64,000 nucleotides of DNA from positions 62,001-126,000 of the forward strand of contig JAQWQD010000010.1 of NCBI GenBank assembly GCA_029244985.1, read 5' to 3'. The position numbers and the translations under genes are program-made. The notes beneath the pieces were generated by a model that did not search any database, had not been told where the DNA came from, and saw nothing but the letters and a program-made list of their open reading frames with translations. Positions 20,698 to 30,119 of the stretch are shown here, piece after piece. The stretch is from Gammaproteobacteria bacterium. GTDB lineage: Bacteria; Pseudomonadota; Gammaproteobacteria; Pseudomonadales; Pseudohongiellaceae. How positions within the stretch are numbered: the first letter of the stretch is position 1; every line of letters begins with the position of its first letter.

Positions 20698-22620
20698 TTA
20701 GCTGGCTTCCAATTCTTGCTGAACTGAGAACCATTCCGACTCTTTCTCTTCAAGCTTAGACTTTAGCAGCCCCTCCCTTTGTAAAACTTCAGTCAGCTTG
20801 TTTTTGTTGCCTTCCTGATAAAGATCCTCGTTGGCTAAATCTTGCTTTATATTCTCGAGATCCATGTGGATTTTCTCGATTGCCTTCTCTAATTTTTCCT
20901 CTTTGTGTTTTATTGGTGCTAGCTTTTTGCGCTTAGCAGCGGCAAGCTGTCTCTGTTCTTTCTTGTCTAACTTAGGTTTCTCTGTGCGAGAGTTATAGTC
21001 GTTTGAACTTGAAGCTTTGTTAGCACCATCTAGCTGGCCAGTTTTCTTTAACCAGCTTTCGTAATCATGAATAGAGCCGCTAAACTCGGCAAACACACCT
21101 TCATGAATTGAATAAAACTCATCGACAGTATTAGAAAGTAAGTGGCGGTCATGGGAAACGATGATCATCGCTCCGCTGTAATCTTGCAGAGCCATTTCCA
21201 AGGCATGACACATTTCGATATCTAAATGATTAGTTGGCTCATCCATCAATAATAAATTTGGTTTTAGCCAAGCAACCTTAGCCAATGCCAAACGTGCTTT
21301 TTCGCCACCAGAAAAATTGGTGATAGTTTCATCAACTCTACTTCCATGAAAATCGAAACCTCCAAGAAAATTTCGTATCTCTTGGTCGGTAACTGGAGTC
21401 CTACCACCTTTTCCCTCGCAGGCCTTAAATAAGATTTGCATTGGGGTTAAATGAATATCCAAGGCATCTACCTGATGCTGTGCGTAGTAACCTATTCGCA
21501 ATTTTTTCGCCTTTATCAGTTCACCCTGGATTTTCTCGAGTTCACCAGCCAGCACTTTAAGAAAAGTGGATTTGCCACTGCCATTAAAACCTAACAAGCC
21601 AATTCTCGAATCGCAGCGTATTCCTAAGTTCATGTCTTCTACCAGTGGCTCATCAAAGCCGATAGAGAGTTTCTCAATTTGCATGAGAAAGGTTGGCAAA
21701 TAATTAAAGCTTGGAAATACAAACCCAAAGGGTGAGTCGACATGTGCAGGCGCTATGGCCTGCATACGCTGGAGTTCTTTTAGTCTAGATTGTGCTTGCT
21801 TAGCTTTCGATGCTTTAGCTCGAAAGCGCCTGACAAAGTCCTCGATGTCATCTTTGCGACGTTGCTGCTTTGCATACATCGCTCTTTGTTGAGCCATTTT
21901 TTCCGCACGCTGTTTTTCATAAGAACTGTAGTTACCTAAGTAGCTGTCTAAACCTTTATTATCAAAACTCACTACATTATCAATAATCGAATCAAGGAAA
22001 GTTCTGTCATGTGAAATTAGCAAGATCGTTCCCTGGTATCGAAGCAACCATTGTTCCAGCCAGACAGTAGCTTCAAGGTCCAAATGATTAGTTGGTTCAT
22101 CGAGCATTAGCAGATCAGATGGGCACATTAATGCAGCAGCGAGATTCAATCTAACTCGCCACCCCCCCGAAAAGGTCTTTACCGAATTGCAAAATTTATC
22201 AACCTCAAACCCAAGCCCTGACAGCAATCTTTCGCCACGACTCTTAATATCGTAGCCATTGATGATTTCGATTTCTCCATGAATTTTGGCCAGCGCGTTA
22301 TCGTCTCCCCTCTCTTCTGCTTTCTCTAACTGTGATTCTAGGGCGCGATAATCTTTGTGAGCGTCGATAACAAAATCCAGAGCTGATCTGTCAACTCCCG
22401 GGGTCTCCTGCGCCATAGTTGACCAGCGCAAACCGTTCGGTAGATTGATGTCGCCCTGTTCTAGAGGAATTTCTCCAGCAAGAGCACGGAATAGACTGGT
22501 TTTCCCACAACCGTTTCTACCAATTACTCCAGTGCGCTGCCCCTTATGTAGCACAAGACTCACATCTTGTAATAACATCTGGTTACCGCGCATTAAACTG
22601 ACATTATCTAATGAAATCAT
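20698..22620 (-). CDS. yheS: ABC-F family ATPase (YheS-like)
   Basis: 640 residues (E. coli YheS 637). Two ABC domains without membrane segments: Walker A GRNGCGKT at residues 34-41 and GFNGSGKS near 345; ABC signatures FSGGWRVRL and FSGGEKARL; both Walker B sites are LLMLDEPTNHLDLE and LLLMDEPTNHLDIE. The linker between them (RFRAKASKAKQAQSRLKELQ) is the ABC-F P-site tRNA interaction motif. A lysine/glutamate-rich coiled coil ends the protein (residues 545-640). ABC-F proteins act on the ribosome, not in transport; the YheS member binds the E site. It stands alone on the reverse strand. Confidence 0.92.
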   Translation of the reverse strand: MISLDNVSLMRGNQMLLQDVSLVLHKGQRTGVIGRNGCGKTSLFRALAGEIPLEQGDINLPNGLRWSTMAQETPGVDRSALDFVIDAHKDYRALESQLEKAEERGDDNALAKIHGEIEIINGYDIKSRGERLLSGLGFEVDKFCNSVKTFSGGWRVRLNLAAALMCPSDLLMLDEPTNHLDLEATVWLEQWLLRYQGTILLISHDRTFLDSIIDNVVSFDNKGLDSYLGNYSSYEKQRAEKMAQQRAMYAKQQRRKDDIEDFVRRFRAKASKAKQAQSRLKELQRMQAIAPAHVDSPFGFVFPSFNYLPTFLMQIEKLSIGFDEPLVEDMNLGIRCDSRIGLLGFNGSGKSTFLKVLAGELEKIQGELIKAKKLRIGYYAQHQVDALDIHLTPMQILFKACEGKGGRTPVTDQEIRNFLGGFDFHGSRVDETITNFSGGEKARLALAKVAWLKPNLLLMDEPTNHLDIEMCHALEMALQDYSGAMIIVSHDRHLLSNTVDEFYSIHEGVFAEFSGSIHDYESWLKKTGQLDGANKASSSNDYNSRTEKPKLDKKEQRQLAAAKRKKLAPIKHKEEKLEKAIEKIHMDLENIKQDLANEDLYQEGNKNKLTEVLQREGLLKSKLEEKESEWFSVQQELEAS

Positions 22621-22742
22621 TGCTATAGGAGATAATTGATCAAATTATGAAGTCGCACATAATACTACATAATTGATTTCATCAGATTGAATTCGTACTA
22701 TTGAAAAGTACCTTCTAGAAAGTAATGATATAAGCCCTGCCC

Positions 22743-23441
22743 ATGAAGCAAATCTTGATTATCGATGACGACGAAAAACTAGGTCAGCTACTGACCCAGT
22801 ATCTTGATCGTTATGATCTGAAGACCCATGTCGCCATGACTCCTAGCAAAGGTTTCGAGCTAATTAAGAGGATAAAACCCGATCTATTAATTCTTGATAT
22901 CATGTTGCCAGAAAAAGATGGATTTGAAATTTGTCGTGAAATTCGTGCCAAATCCTCGCTATACGGACAATTACCAATTCTAATGTTGACTGCCCATGCT
23001 GACGTCACCGACAGAATCGTCGGACTGGAATTGGGCGCTGATGATTATATGCCAAAACCGTTTGAACCACGAGAGTTGGTGGCCCGGGTTCATAATATTT
23101 TAAGGCGCAGCAGCGACGATCATACTATTCGTGAGATCAAACCGGTTAATGGATTAGAAATTGAAGTTTCGCGCCGTGAAGCCAAGCTCGATGGCGATAG
23201 ACTCGACTTAACAACGATGGAATATGAATTACTAACTCTGTTTATGCAGTTCCCCAACAAAACGTTTACACGTGACGAACTTATGAATCGATTACGTGGA
23301 ATTGACGCTGAACTCTTTTCAAGAGCAGTGGATACTTTAGTCAGCCGCTTACGACATAAGTTAAAGGACACTTCCAAAGAACCACGGTTTATCAAAACTG
23401 TTTGGGGTCGTGGCTATGCTTTTGTCGGTGAGCAATTATGA
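22743..23441 (+). CDS. OmpR-family response regulator
   Basis: 232 residues. Receiver domain with the acidic pocket IIDDDE (8-10), phospho-acceptor Asp52 in LLILDIMLP, and the switch Lys in ADDYMPKPF; a winged-helix DNA-binding domain follows (residues 130-232; FTRDELMNRLRG, DTLVSRLRHKL, IKTVWGRGYAFVG). Its stop overlaps the kinase start in an ATGA, so the two are translationally coupled. It resembles the CpxR/RstA/OmpR group, but the signal and targets cannot be read from the sequence. Confidence 0.93.
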   Translation: MKQILIIDDDEKLGQLLTQYLDRYDLKTHVAMTPSKGFELIKRIKPDLLILDIMLPEKDGFEICREIRAKSSLYGQLPILMLTAHADVTDRIVGLELGADDYMPKPFEPRELVARVHNILRRSSDDHTIREIKPVNGLEIEVSRREAKLDGDRLDLTTMEYELLTLFMQFPNKTFTRDELMNRLRGIDAELFSRAVDTLVSRLRHKLKDTSKEPRFIKTVWGRGYAFVGEQL

Positions 23442-24760
23442 CGACAATTGTTCAGCATTTAAAAAAATCTCTTTTCTTTCGCTTACTTGCCATCTTCGGC
23501 GTAACAGTGTTTTTATTCTTTATCATTATTTCCATTTCACTGCAGACTATTAATGATGAAAGTGATGCGATAGAGACTATTCCAGACTATTTCACCAGAA
23601 ATATCGAATCGATAATTGACGACATTGGCACACCTCCTAATTTGGGTAACGCCATGCGACTCGCCAGTGAGCTAGATTGGACCATTAACATTCGAAACCC
23701 GATCATGCAGTGGAGCTCAGATTCTGACAATCGACTCGATGTTGATTCTTCTATCCACTCTGAATCTCTAAGTGACGACGCCGAACTTCGATTAATTAAC
23801 AATGAAGACATTATTAGAGTACAACGGGGCGGTTACGATTTTTATATGTATCGTCAAGCACAGAACAGCGACACTGATTTAGTTGTGCTTTATGCTGGCC
23901 TCGCGCTAGCGGCTGTAATACTTTTCATTAATTATTTAATGGTTAATAAAATGTTGGACCCGGTGAGGCTTCTGCGAAAAGGTGCTGAACGAATTCGCCA
24001 AGGTGACTTAGGGTATCGCGTAAAGAGTAATCGTCAGGACGAGTTAGGAGAATTGACAGATAGTATAAATCACATGGCTGATTCACTACAGTCAATGCTT
24101 GAAGCAAAGAGACAATTATTGATGGCAATAAGCCATGAATTACGTACGCCAATTACCCGAGCTAAACTTCGCATGGAATTTATGGAAGACACCAAAGAGA
24201 AGAAACAGCTAAAAGAAGATATAAACGAAATTGATTTATTAATTTCAGACTTATTAGAGGCGGAACGACTGAATAACGAACATGCTGTGCTTGCTCCTGA
24301 AGTCTCAAAATTAGCTGACTTCATTCATTCTATTGTCAATCAGTTCGAGCACTATAAAGGTGGGCTAACCGTCGAAGCCCCCAACGAAGACCAGCTATTC
24401 GAGTTTGATAAGTTGCGGATTAGATTACTCCTTACCAACTTACTAAATAACGCAATTCGCCATGGTGAAGAAAATCCAATTTTAGTAAAAGTTAGCTTTG
24501 GAAAGGAGCTTGGAATTATCGAAGTTATCGATAATGGCGAAGGAGTTTCAGAAGACCACCTTTCTCAAATCAGTGAGCCCTTTTACCGCGCTGATAGCGC
24601 TCGGCAGCGCAATACTGGAGGCTTTGGTTTGGGGTTGTACCTGTGCCGGCTCATCGCCCAAGCTCACGGAGGTCACTTGATTATTAAGAGCAAAATCGGC
24701 GAAGGGACCCACATGACTGTGAGTCTTCCTCGCTGCCCTCCCCACTTAGAGGCTGAGTAA
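23438..24760 (+). CDS. HAMP-domain sensor histidine kinase
   Basis: 440 residues. Membrane segment 1 at about 12-33, a periplasmic domain of about 110 residues, membrane segment 2 at about 148-170, then HAMP (KMLDPVRLLRKGAERIRQGD), the H-box ISHELRTPITRAK (His near 233), the N-box NLLNNAIRHGE, the G1 box VIDNGEGV and the G2 box GFGLGLYL. It is the partner of the response regulator that overlaps it by 4 bases. The periplasmic part is acidic with no recognisable ligand-binding fold. The end lies 4 bases from the stop of the convergent GldG gene. Confidence 0.92.
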   Translation: MTTIVQHLKKSLFFRLLAIFGVTVFLFFIIISISLQTINDESDAIETIPDYFTRNIESIIDDIGTPPNLGNAMRLASELDWTINIRNPIMQWSSDSDNRLDVDSSIHSESLSDDAELRLINNEDIIRVQRGGYDFYMYRQAQNSDTDLVVLYAGLALAAVILFINYLMVNKMLDPVRLLRKGAERIRQGDLGYRVKSNRQDELGELTDSINHMADSLQSMLEAKRQLLMAISHELRTPITRAKLRMEFMEDTKEKKQLKEDINEIDLLISDLLEAERLNNEHAVLAPEVSKLADFIHSIVNQFEHYKGGLTVEAPNEDQLFEFDKLRIRLLLTNLLNNAIRHGEENPILVKVSFGKELGIIEVIDNGEGVSEDHLSQISEPFYRADSARQRNTGGFGLGLYLCRLIAQAHGGHLIIKSKIGEGTHMTVSLPRCPPHLEAE

Positions 24761-24764
24761 CCTT

Positions 24765-26759
24765 TTACCCAGTCACCTTGCGCCGCTGCACTCTTAAAAA
24801 ATTTGTAATCAATATAAAAATCGTTAGTAATATTGGAATCAATGCCGTATTAGCAGCTTTGAGATTAGTGCCGAGTTGTTCGATATCCTCGGTTAATTGA
24901 AAACGAACTTCCCTTAACCGTCGACGGGTTTCCAGCATCTCTTCATTAAATCTATCTATTTCAGTTTGAATCTCAGGCGTGAGTTGTCCGATAGGGTTGC
25001 CATCTTCGTCTTGATTCAACTGGGCTAATGCTGCTTCCGACTCAGCTAGACGATCTAATAGTTCCGCCTCTTCTTCGCGCAAGCGATCGTCTGCTTGACG
25101 CTGCAAGTCGAGTACGCGGATGAAAGGACGGGAATAACGACCGCGACTTCGGATACTAGAAAGATCGGCATCTCCACTTAAATTATCTAGAGTGTTGATA
25201 ACAATGTCTCCATTATTGGCGAATGGTTGCGGAATCCGTTGCCCAAGAAACTGACTGACTTGAACCCACAGACGATCGGTCAACACATCACTATCTGCAT
25301 AAGCAACGATGTTTACGGAACCATTAGAAATGGCAATATGTTCTACCGCTCGCTCAATTTCTTCCTCAGCATCATCCGCGGTCGCATCTGTGTCTGCTGG
25401 ATTGCCAGCAGAACCGCCTGGATCTGCAGATTCTGCCTCCAAAACCTCCTCAGTTGGCTCTTCAATTAGCTCAGGGCGACCTTCCGGAAATGCGCTCTCA
25501 ACTATACCGCTAACTCGAGCCGCAATTACAAAACTCTGATTGGCAGATTCAAATTCGTCAAACAGCACTGATGGATCTGTCACTGACTCAACAAAGGTAC
25601 GTTCCATTAGCATAGCGTCAGACGAAGAAACGATTAAGGGCTCAAATGTTGTGCCCGCGCCTTCGGCCTGGCTTATAGCTCCCGCTGATGACATGTTTAT
25701 CGTTTCTAGCCGATTAGTAATGATGTCGTCTTGGGTTAAGAAATTTCTTTGTACCCCTAACATGCCCAAATGTGGAACCGGTCTCTGTCCTTGACCCATC
25801 ATTACACGCAAGGCCTGTTCGTTGTCTGCCAGGACTTTACTATTATCAAAGTCGATTCCCCAGGCCGCGAGTAAGCCTGGCAATTCTGAACTCATGCCGG
25901 CAGGAATCAAATTTCCCTGGGCTGATCTAGACACCATAGAATCGGCATTAGGATCGAGAAAGAGCATAGTATTTCCACCACGCATTACGTGTTGATCGAC
26001 AGCATATAGGATTTGGTCCGACAGCCCCTGGGGATGGACAATCATTAAGATATCGATCTCTTCATCGATGCTATCTCCTGTGATATCGACACGGCGAACT
26101 TCATACAACTGCCGAATAAGATCCATAATCATCCACTGCTGAGTGCCTTGACCCGATACTGGATCAAAACCACCATCAATATCCAATTGGGTAAGCAACC
26201 CAATTACGGTTCGGTCAGGATTAGCGACTTTAGTAATCAGTTTCATGAATTCATATTCAAGAAACTCTTCCTGGTCTGGCCGAATCAATTGCATTGTTTC
26301 TGAAGCTTGCATTAGCAGGGGCACTTCAGATGCGGAATCTTGGGTAACTACAAGCCCAAAATAGACACCTTCCCCACCTTGAGTCACGGGAACGGCCCGA
26401 ATACCATATTGCGTGGCCAAATCCTCTTCTTCCGAGAATGGTTCAGGGTCAATCATATTTAGCCTAAGATTGCCATTACTGGCGATAACAATTTCTCTCA
26501 GGAGCTCTTGTACTCGAGTGCCGTAGCTACGAATTTGTGGAATATCTTCCGTGGCAGAATCTGAGTAAAAAAACATAATCTCGATAGGTTTTTCTAAGCT
26601 GGAAACGATACTCCGCGTCCCTTCCGAGAGTGAATAAAGATTGTCTTCCGTTAAATCGACACGCAAGCTTGGCAATAGGCTAATGAATAACACACTAAAT
26701 AGAAGCCCGACTGCAATTGCTACTAGGCCGAAGGACGAAAAGAGTGATTTAGAATTCAT
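24765..26759 (-). CDS. GldG-type ABC auxiliary protein
   Basis: 664 residues. An N-terminal membrane anchor (residues about 10-31) is followed by SLRVDLTEDNLYSLSEGT, the start of the GldG/ABC_transp_aux region, which continues through SLEKPIEIMFFYSD and QHVMRGGNTMLFLDP. A glutamate-rich low-complexity stretch lies near residues 420-465, and a heptad-rich stretch near 580-630 precedes a C-terminal membrane helix (TALIPILLTIFILITNFLRV). It is the third gene of an ABC unit and starts 12 bases after the permease. In flavobacteria the GldAFG exporter supports gliding; in non-gliding proteobacteria the substrate is unknown. Confidence 0.88.
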   Translation of the reverse strand: MNSKSLFSSFGLVAIAVGLLFSVLFISLLPSLRVDLTEDNLYSLSEGTRSIVSSLEKPIEIMFFYSDSATEDIPQIRSYGTRVQELLREIVIASNGNLRLNMIDPEPFSEEEDLATQYGIRAVPVTQGGEGVYFGLVVTQDSASEVPLLMQASETMQLIRPDQEEFLEYEFMKLITKVANPDRTVIGLLTQLDIDGGFDPVSGQGTQQWMIMDLIRQLYEVRRVDITGDSIDEEIDILMIVHPQGLSDQILYAVDQHVMRGGNTMLFLDPNADSMVSRSAQGNLIPAGMSSELPGLLAAWGIDFDNSKVLADNEQALRVMMGQGQRPVPHLGMLGVQRNFLTQDDIITNRLETINMSSAGAISQAEGAGTTFEPLIVSSSDAMLMERTFVESVTDPSVLFDEFESANQSFVIAARVSGIVESAFPEGRPELIEEPTEEVLEAESADPGGSAGNPADTDATADDAEEEIERAVEHIAISNGSVNIVAYADSDVLTDRLWVQVSQFLGQRIPQPFANNGDIVINTLDNLSGDADLSSIRSRGRYSRPFIRVLDLQRQADDRLREEEAELLDRLAESEAALAQLNQDEDGNPIGQLTPEIQTEIDRFNEEMLETRRRLREVRFQLTEDIEQLGTNLKAANTALIPILLTIFILITNFLRVQRRKVTG

Positions 26760-26771
26760 TGCTTTCCTCCT

Positions 26772-27506
26772 TTAATTTGCTTTCTTCATTTCTATCACGA
26801 TAGCACTAGCGAATAACCAGGCTGTGATAAAAACAGTGAAGTAAAGAATGTCTCGAATGTCTAATACTCCTTTCGATATAGAATCGAAATGAGTCAAGAA
26901 TCCAAGTGCTGTGAATGCATCTACCAAAAATTGTGGAACCCACTCTGGAAATGCGTTGAGTAAAATAGGCGAACCCATGATGACAAAAGTAAAGCAGATA
27001 GCAACGGTTAATATAAAAGCAATGACTGAGTTTTTTGTACAAGCTGACATACAAGAGCCGATGGCCAAGAACCCGCCAGCCATAAACCAACTGCCAAGAT
27101 ATCCCGCAACGATGACGCCGTTATCTGGATCACCCAAATAGTTTACCGTAATCCAGATTGGGAAAGTTAACGCTAGAGCGATCCCCATTAAAATCCAAGC
27201 AGCTAAAAACTTCCCAATTACTGCTTCGGATAGTTTTATTGGCAATGTTAACAGCAATTCAATCGTCCCAGTCTTTCTTTCATCTGCCCAAAGAGTCATC
27301 GCAATTGCCGGCACCATGAACAAATAGAGCCATGGATGAAAACTAAAGAAAGGCAGCAAGTCTGCTTGTCCACGCAAATAAAAACCACCCATATCGAAAG
27401 TAAATATTCCATTAGTGATTAAAAAGATAACAATAAAAATATAAGCCAGAGGAGTTGCAAAATAACTGGATAGTTCTCTTCTAAAAATAATTCCTAAGTT
27501 GCCCAT
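26772..27506 (-). CDS. ABC-2 type permease (GldF-like)
   Basis: 244 residues with about six membrane segments. The N-terminus (FRRELSSYFATPLAYIFIVIFLI) and the conserved AITMTLWADERKTGTIELLLTLP-type segment (seen as LWADERKTGTIELLLTLP) mark an ABC-2 permease of the GldF/NosY kind. Its first base overlaps the stop of the ATPase gene, so the three proteins are made together: ATPase, permease, auxiliary protein. Confidence 0.92.
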   Translation of the reverse strand: MGNLGIIFRRELSSYFATPLAYIFIVIFLITNGIFTFDMGGFYLRGQADLLPFFSFHPWLYLFMVPAIAMTLWADERKTGTIELLLTLPIKLSEAVIGKFLAAWILMGIALALTFPIWITVNYLGDPDNGVIVAGYLGSWFMAGGFLAIGSCMSACTKNSVIAFILTVAICFTFVIMGSPILLNAFPEWVPQFLVDAFTALGFLTHFDSISKGVLDIRDILYFTVFITAWLFASAIVIEMKKAN

Positions 27507-28435
27507 TATTTACCTCCTTGTGTTTGTGCCGTAACTGCACGAAACACATCTTCTAATTGCCCACGATTCACATGAAATTCTGTAACAGGCCATTGCTTCG
27601 ATTGAGCTATCTCAGAGACCTGAGCAAATATGGGTGTTGCATTATTAGCAAGAATGACAAAGCTATTTACTTCTTCTTTCTCAACAGCACCGATGTCTGG
27701 AACGCCGGCAAGATCTGCGGCGAGATCATACTCTTGATTTAGGCGGACGCTTACAGCGTGATGATATTTCGACTGCGATTCCAGTTTTGATGGGGTACCA
27801 TCGGCTACAATTTTCCCATCTGCAATAATAATCGCTCGACTGCAAACCGCTGTTACTTCTTCTAAAATATGAGTAGAGATAATGACAATCTTGTCCTTCG
27901 CCAGATTCTTAATCAATTCTCGCACATGGTGTTTTTGATTCGGATCTAGACCATCGGTTGGTTCATCTAGAATAAGTACTTTAGGATCATGCATTATTGC
28001 CTGCGCCAGGCCAACTCTGCGCTTAAATCCTTTAGATAGTGTTTCGATAGTTTGTTGGGCGACAGATTCAAGCACCACTTCTTTAATCACGTGCTGCACT
28101 CGCAGAGTTTTTTGTTCCCCCCGAAAACCACGAATTTCCGCAATAAAATTCAGAAACTCGATGGTGGTCATATCGCCATAAGAAGGCGCACCCTCCGGTA
28201 AATACCCAATAAGCGCTTTGGCTTCTATTGGGTTCTTAGTAATATCATAACCATCTACAGTCACAGATCCTCCAGAAGGAGAGAGAAATCCGGTAATGAC
28301 CTTCATGGTGGTAGATTTACCCGCTCCATTAGGCCCCAAGAAGCCCAGCACCTCGCCTTCTTCTACGTTAAAGCTTAAATTATCTACGGCCGCAAACTGC
28401 TCGAATTTTTTAGTTAACTCAATAATCTCGATCAT
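27506..28435 (-). CDS. ABC transporter ATP-binding protein (GldA-like)
   Basis: 309 residues. Walker A GPNGAGKST at 34-42, Q-loop LIGYLPEGAP, a signature LSKGFKRRVGLAQA, Walker B VLILDEPTDGLDPNQ and the H-loop IIISTHILEEV. A C-terminal extension of about 80 residues is typical of the GldA/CcmA-like drug and polysaccharide exporters. First gene of the three-gene exporter unit; its start is about 265 bases from the divergent lptM gene. Confidence 0.93.
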   Translation of the reverse strand: MIEIIELTKKFEQFAAVDNLSFNVEEGEVLGFLGPNGAGKSTTMKVITGFLSPSGGSVTVDGYDITKNPIEAKALIGYLPEGAPSYGDMTTIEFLNFIAEIRGFRGEQKTLRVQHVIKEVVLESVAQQTIETLSKGFKRRVGLAQAIMHDPKVLILDEPTDGLDPNQKHHVRELIKNLAKDKIVIISTHILEEVTAVCSRAIIIADGKIVADGTPSKLESQSKYHHAVSVRLNQEYDLAADLAGVPDIGAVEKEEVNSFVILANNATPIFAQVSEIAQSKQWPVTEFHVNRGQLEDVFRAVTAQTQGGK

Positions 28436-28658
28436 CTAGCTGTTATTCCTTCCAACAATTAAACCAACAAAAATTGAAAAAGGCACCCCGACAAAGGCAC
28501 TGTTTCCACGTGCAAAATGAGTGGGGCAAATATAAGGCCCTTGTTTAGAATTTTCAAGATAGGTCACAATTAGTGACAGGGCTTGAATTTGGTGGGCTGC
28601 AGACCACATAATCTAACTTTGAAAAAACAATAGGCTGTGTTTATTAGGCCTGCAACGG

Positions 28659-28664
28659 TATAAT
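28659..28664 (+). promoter_or_regulatory. -10 element candidate for lptM-lysA-dapF
   Basis: A perfect TATAAT lies 36 bases before the lptM ATG. The bases 17 upstream do not resemble TTGACA, so it may need an activator or be fortuitous. Confidence 0.4.
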
Positions 28665-28699
28665 CATCCGCTTTCTAAGTTCCCACATCGGTGATCATC

Positions 28700-28819
28700 A
28701 TGCAGCAGCTCTTAGGCATTATACTAATTCTGCTAATTAGCTTCCCTCTTACCAATTGTGGGCAGAAGGGTGGACTTACTCGGCCGGAACAAACTTCCTT
28801 CAGATATTTCAACATATAA
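28700..28819 (+). CDS. lptM: Very short LptM (YifL)-like lipoprotein
   Basis: 39 residues from ATG 28700 to TAA 28817-28819. A hydrophobic signal (LLGIILILLISFPL) ends in the lipobox LTNC; the mature protein begins CGQKGGLTRPEQ, close to the CGxKGPLYxP start of LptM/YifL. LptM in E. coli assists assembly of the LPS translocon LptDE, and its gene sits directly upstream of lysA or dapF in many gammaproteobacteria, as here. Only the lipid-anchored N-terminal motif, the conserved part of the family, is clearly shared; the tail is shorter than usual. lysA starts 40 bases later. Confidence 0.78.
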   Translation: MQQLLGIILILLISFPLTNCGQKGGLTRPEQTSFRYFNI

Positions 28820-28859
28820 CACGCTTCTCAAACGTAAGACGTAGCGGGTTTCCGAAACC

Positions 28860-30107
28860 ATGGACTATTTTAACTATCAGAGCGATAGCCTATATGCAGA
28901 AGAAGTTGCTGTCAGTGATATCGCTGAACAGTTTGGTACTCCATGTTTTATTTACTCCCGTTCAACGTTAGAAAGACACTACCGTGCTTACGCGAAAGCA
29001 CTTGCTGATCACGCTCATTTAATTTGCTTTGCGGTTAAGGCAAATTCTAATTTGGCAGTACTCAATGTGCTGGCAAAATTGGGCGCCGGCTTCGACATCG
29101 TATCGGGCGGTGAGCTCGATCGAGTGCTTGCCGCAGGTGGTGAAGCAAGCAAAGTGATTTTTTCAGGGCTAGGAAAAACAACTGCTGAAATCCGGCAAGG
29201 TCTTGCCGCTGGTATTCACTGTTTTAATGTGGAATCTGAGGCAGAGCTTAATCGGCTTAATGAAGTCGCATTAGATGAAGGTACTATTGCGCCTATTTCT
29301 GTTCGCGTAAATCCAGATGTGGATGCAGGAACCCATCCGTATATTTCGACTGGCTTAAAAGAAAATAAATTTGGCATTTCAACTAATTTAGCACTTGAAG
29401 TATATAAAAAAGCTGCTGCAATGCCCGGAATAAGAATTGAAGGAATAGATTTTCACATAGGCTCGCAGCTAACCAGCGTCGATCCTTTTCTTGATGCTAT
29501 TGATAGGCTCTTGGTTATGGTAGACCAACTTACAAAAGAAGGAATTTTTCTACGCCACTTTGACATCGGTGGCGGCTTAGGTATTACCTATGGCGAGGAA
29601 GAGCCACCTCACCCTTCAGAGCTAATTGCCGTAGTAAAAGAAAAATTCGTTGGTCGTGATATGACTATTCTAGTGGAGCCGGGTCGATCGATTGCCGCAA
29701 ATGCAGGCATCTTCGTAACGCGGGTGGAATATCTAAAGAGCAATGAGCACAAAAACTTTGCTATTGTTGACGGTGCTATGAATGATTTACTGCGCCCTGC
29801 GCTATACAGTGCCTGGCAGGAAATAATTCCAGTTGAAAAATCAACTGACGAATCAGCTTCCTTTGATGTGGTTGGCCCCATTTGTGAATCCGCTGATTTT
29901 CTAGGCAAGGATCGTGAGTTAAGTATTTCTGCCGGTGATTTATTAGCAGTAAGATCCGCTGGTGCTTATGGCTTTGTTATGAGCTCTAACTATAATACAC
30001 GACCACGTGCAACAGAAATTATGGTTGACGGACCAAAGGTTACTGTCATTCGAGAGAGAGAAAATGTTACAGATTTGTTTGCTAATGAGCACTTACTAGC
30101 TGAATAA
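28860..30107 (+). CDS. lysA: Diaminopimelate decarboxylase
   Basis: 415 residues. PLP-binding Lys60 in CFAVKANSNLAVLN, the glycine loop GSQLTSVDPF, FDIGGGLGITY, EPGRSIAANAG and the substrate loop CESADFLGKDREL. A PLP enzyme of the fold-III alanine-racemase type that decarboxylates meso-diaminopimelate to lysine. It starts at an ATG with no strong Shine-Dalgarno, in the same unit as lptM and dapF (12 bases downstream). Confidence 0.97.
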   Translation: MDYFNYQSDSLYAEEVAVSDIAEQFGTPCFIYSRSTLERHYRAYAKALADHAHLICFAVKANSNLAVLNVLAKLGAGFDIVSGGELDRVLAAGGEASKVIFSGLGKTTAEIRQGLAAGIHCFNVESEAELNRLNEVALDEGTIAPISVRVNPDVDAGTHPYISTGLKENKFGISTNLALEVYKKAAAMPGIRIEGIDFHIGSQLTSVDPFLDAIDRLLVMVDQLTKEGIFLRHFDIGGGLGITYGEEEPPHPSELIAVVKEKFVGRDMTILVEPGRSIAANAGIFVTRVEYLKSNEHKNFAIVDGAMNDLLRPALYSAWQEIIPVEKSTDESASFDVVGPICESADFLGKDRELSISAGDLLAVRSAGAYGFVMSSNYNTRPRATEIMVDGPKVTVIRERENVTDLFANEHLLAE

Positions 30108-30119
30108 ATACGATTAAAG

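Noticed and set aside
20501-20734. 77-codon frame downstream of the ABC-F gene
   Set aside because: Partly overlaps the ABC-F end in another frame and shows no protein-like pattern.
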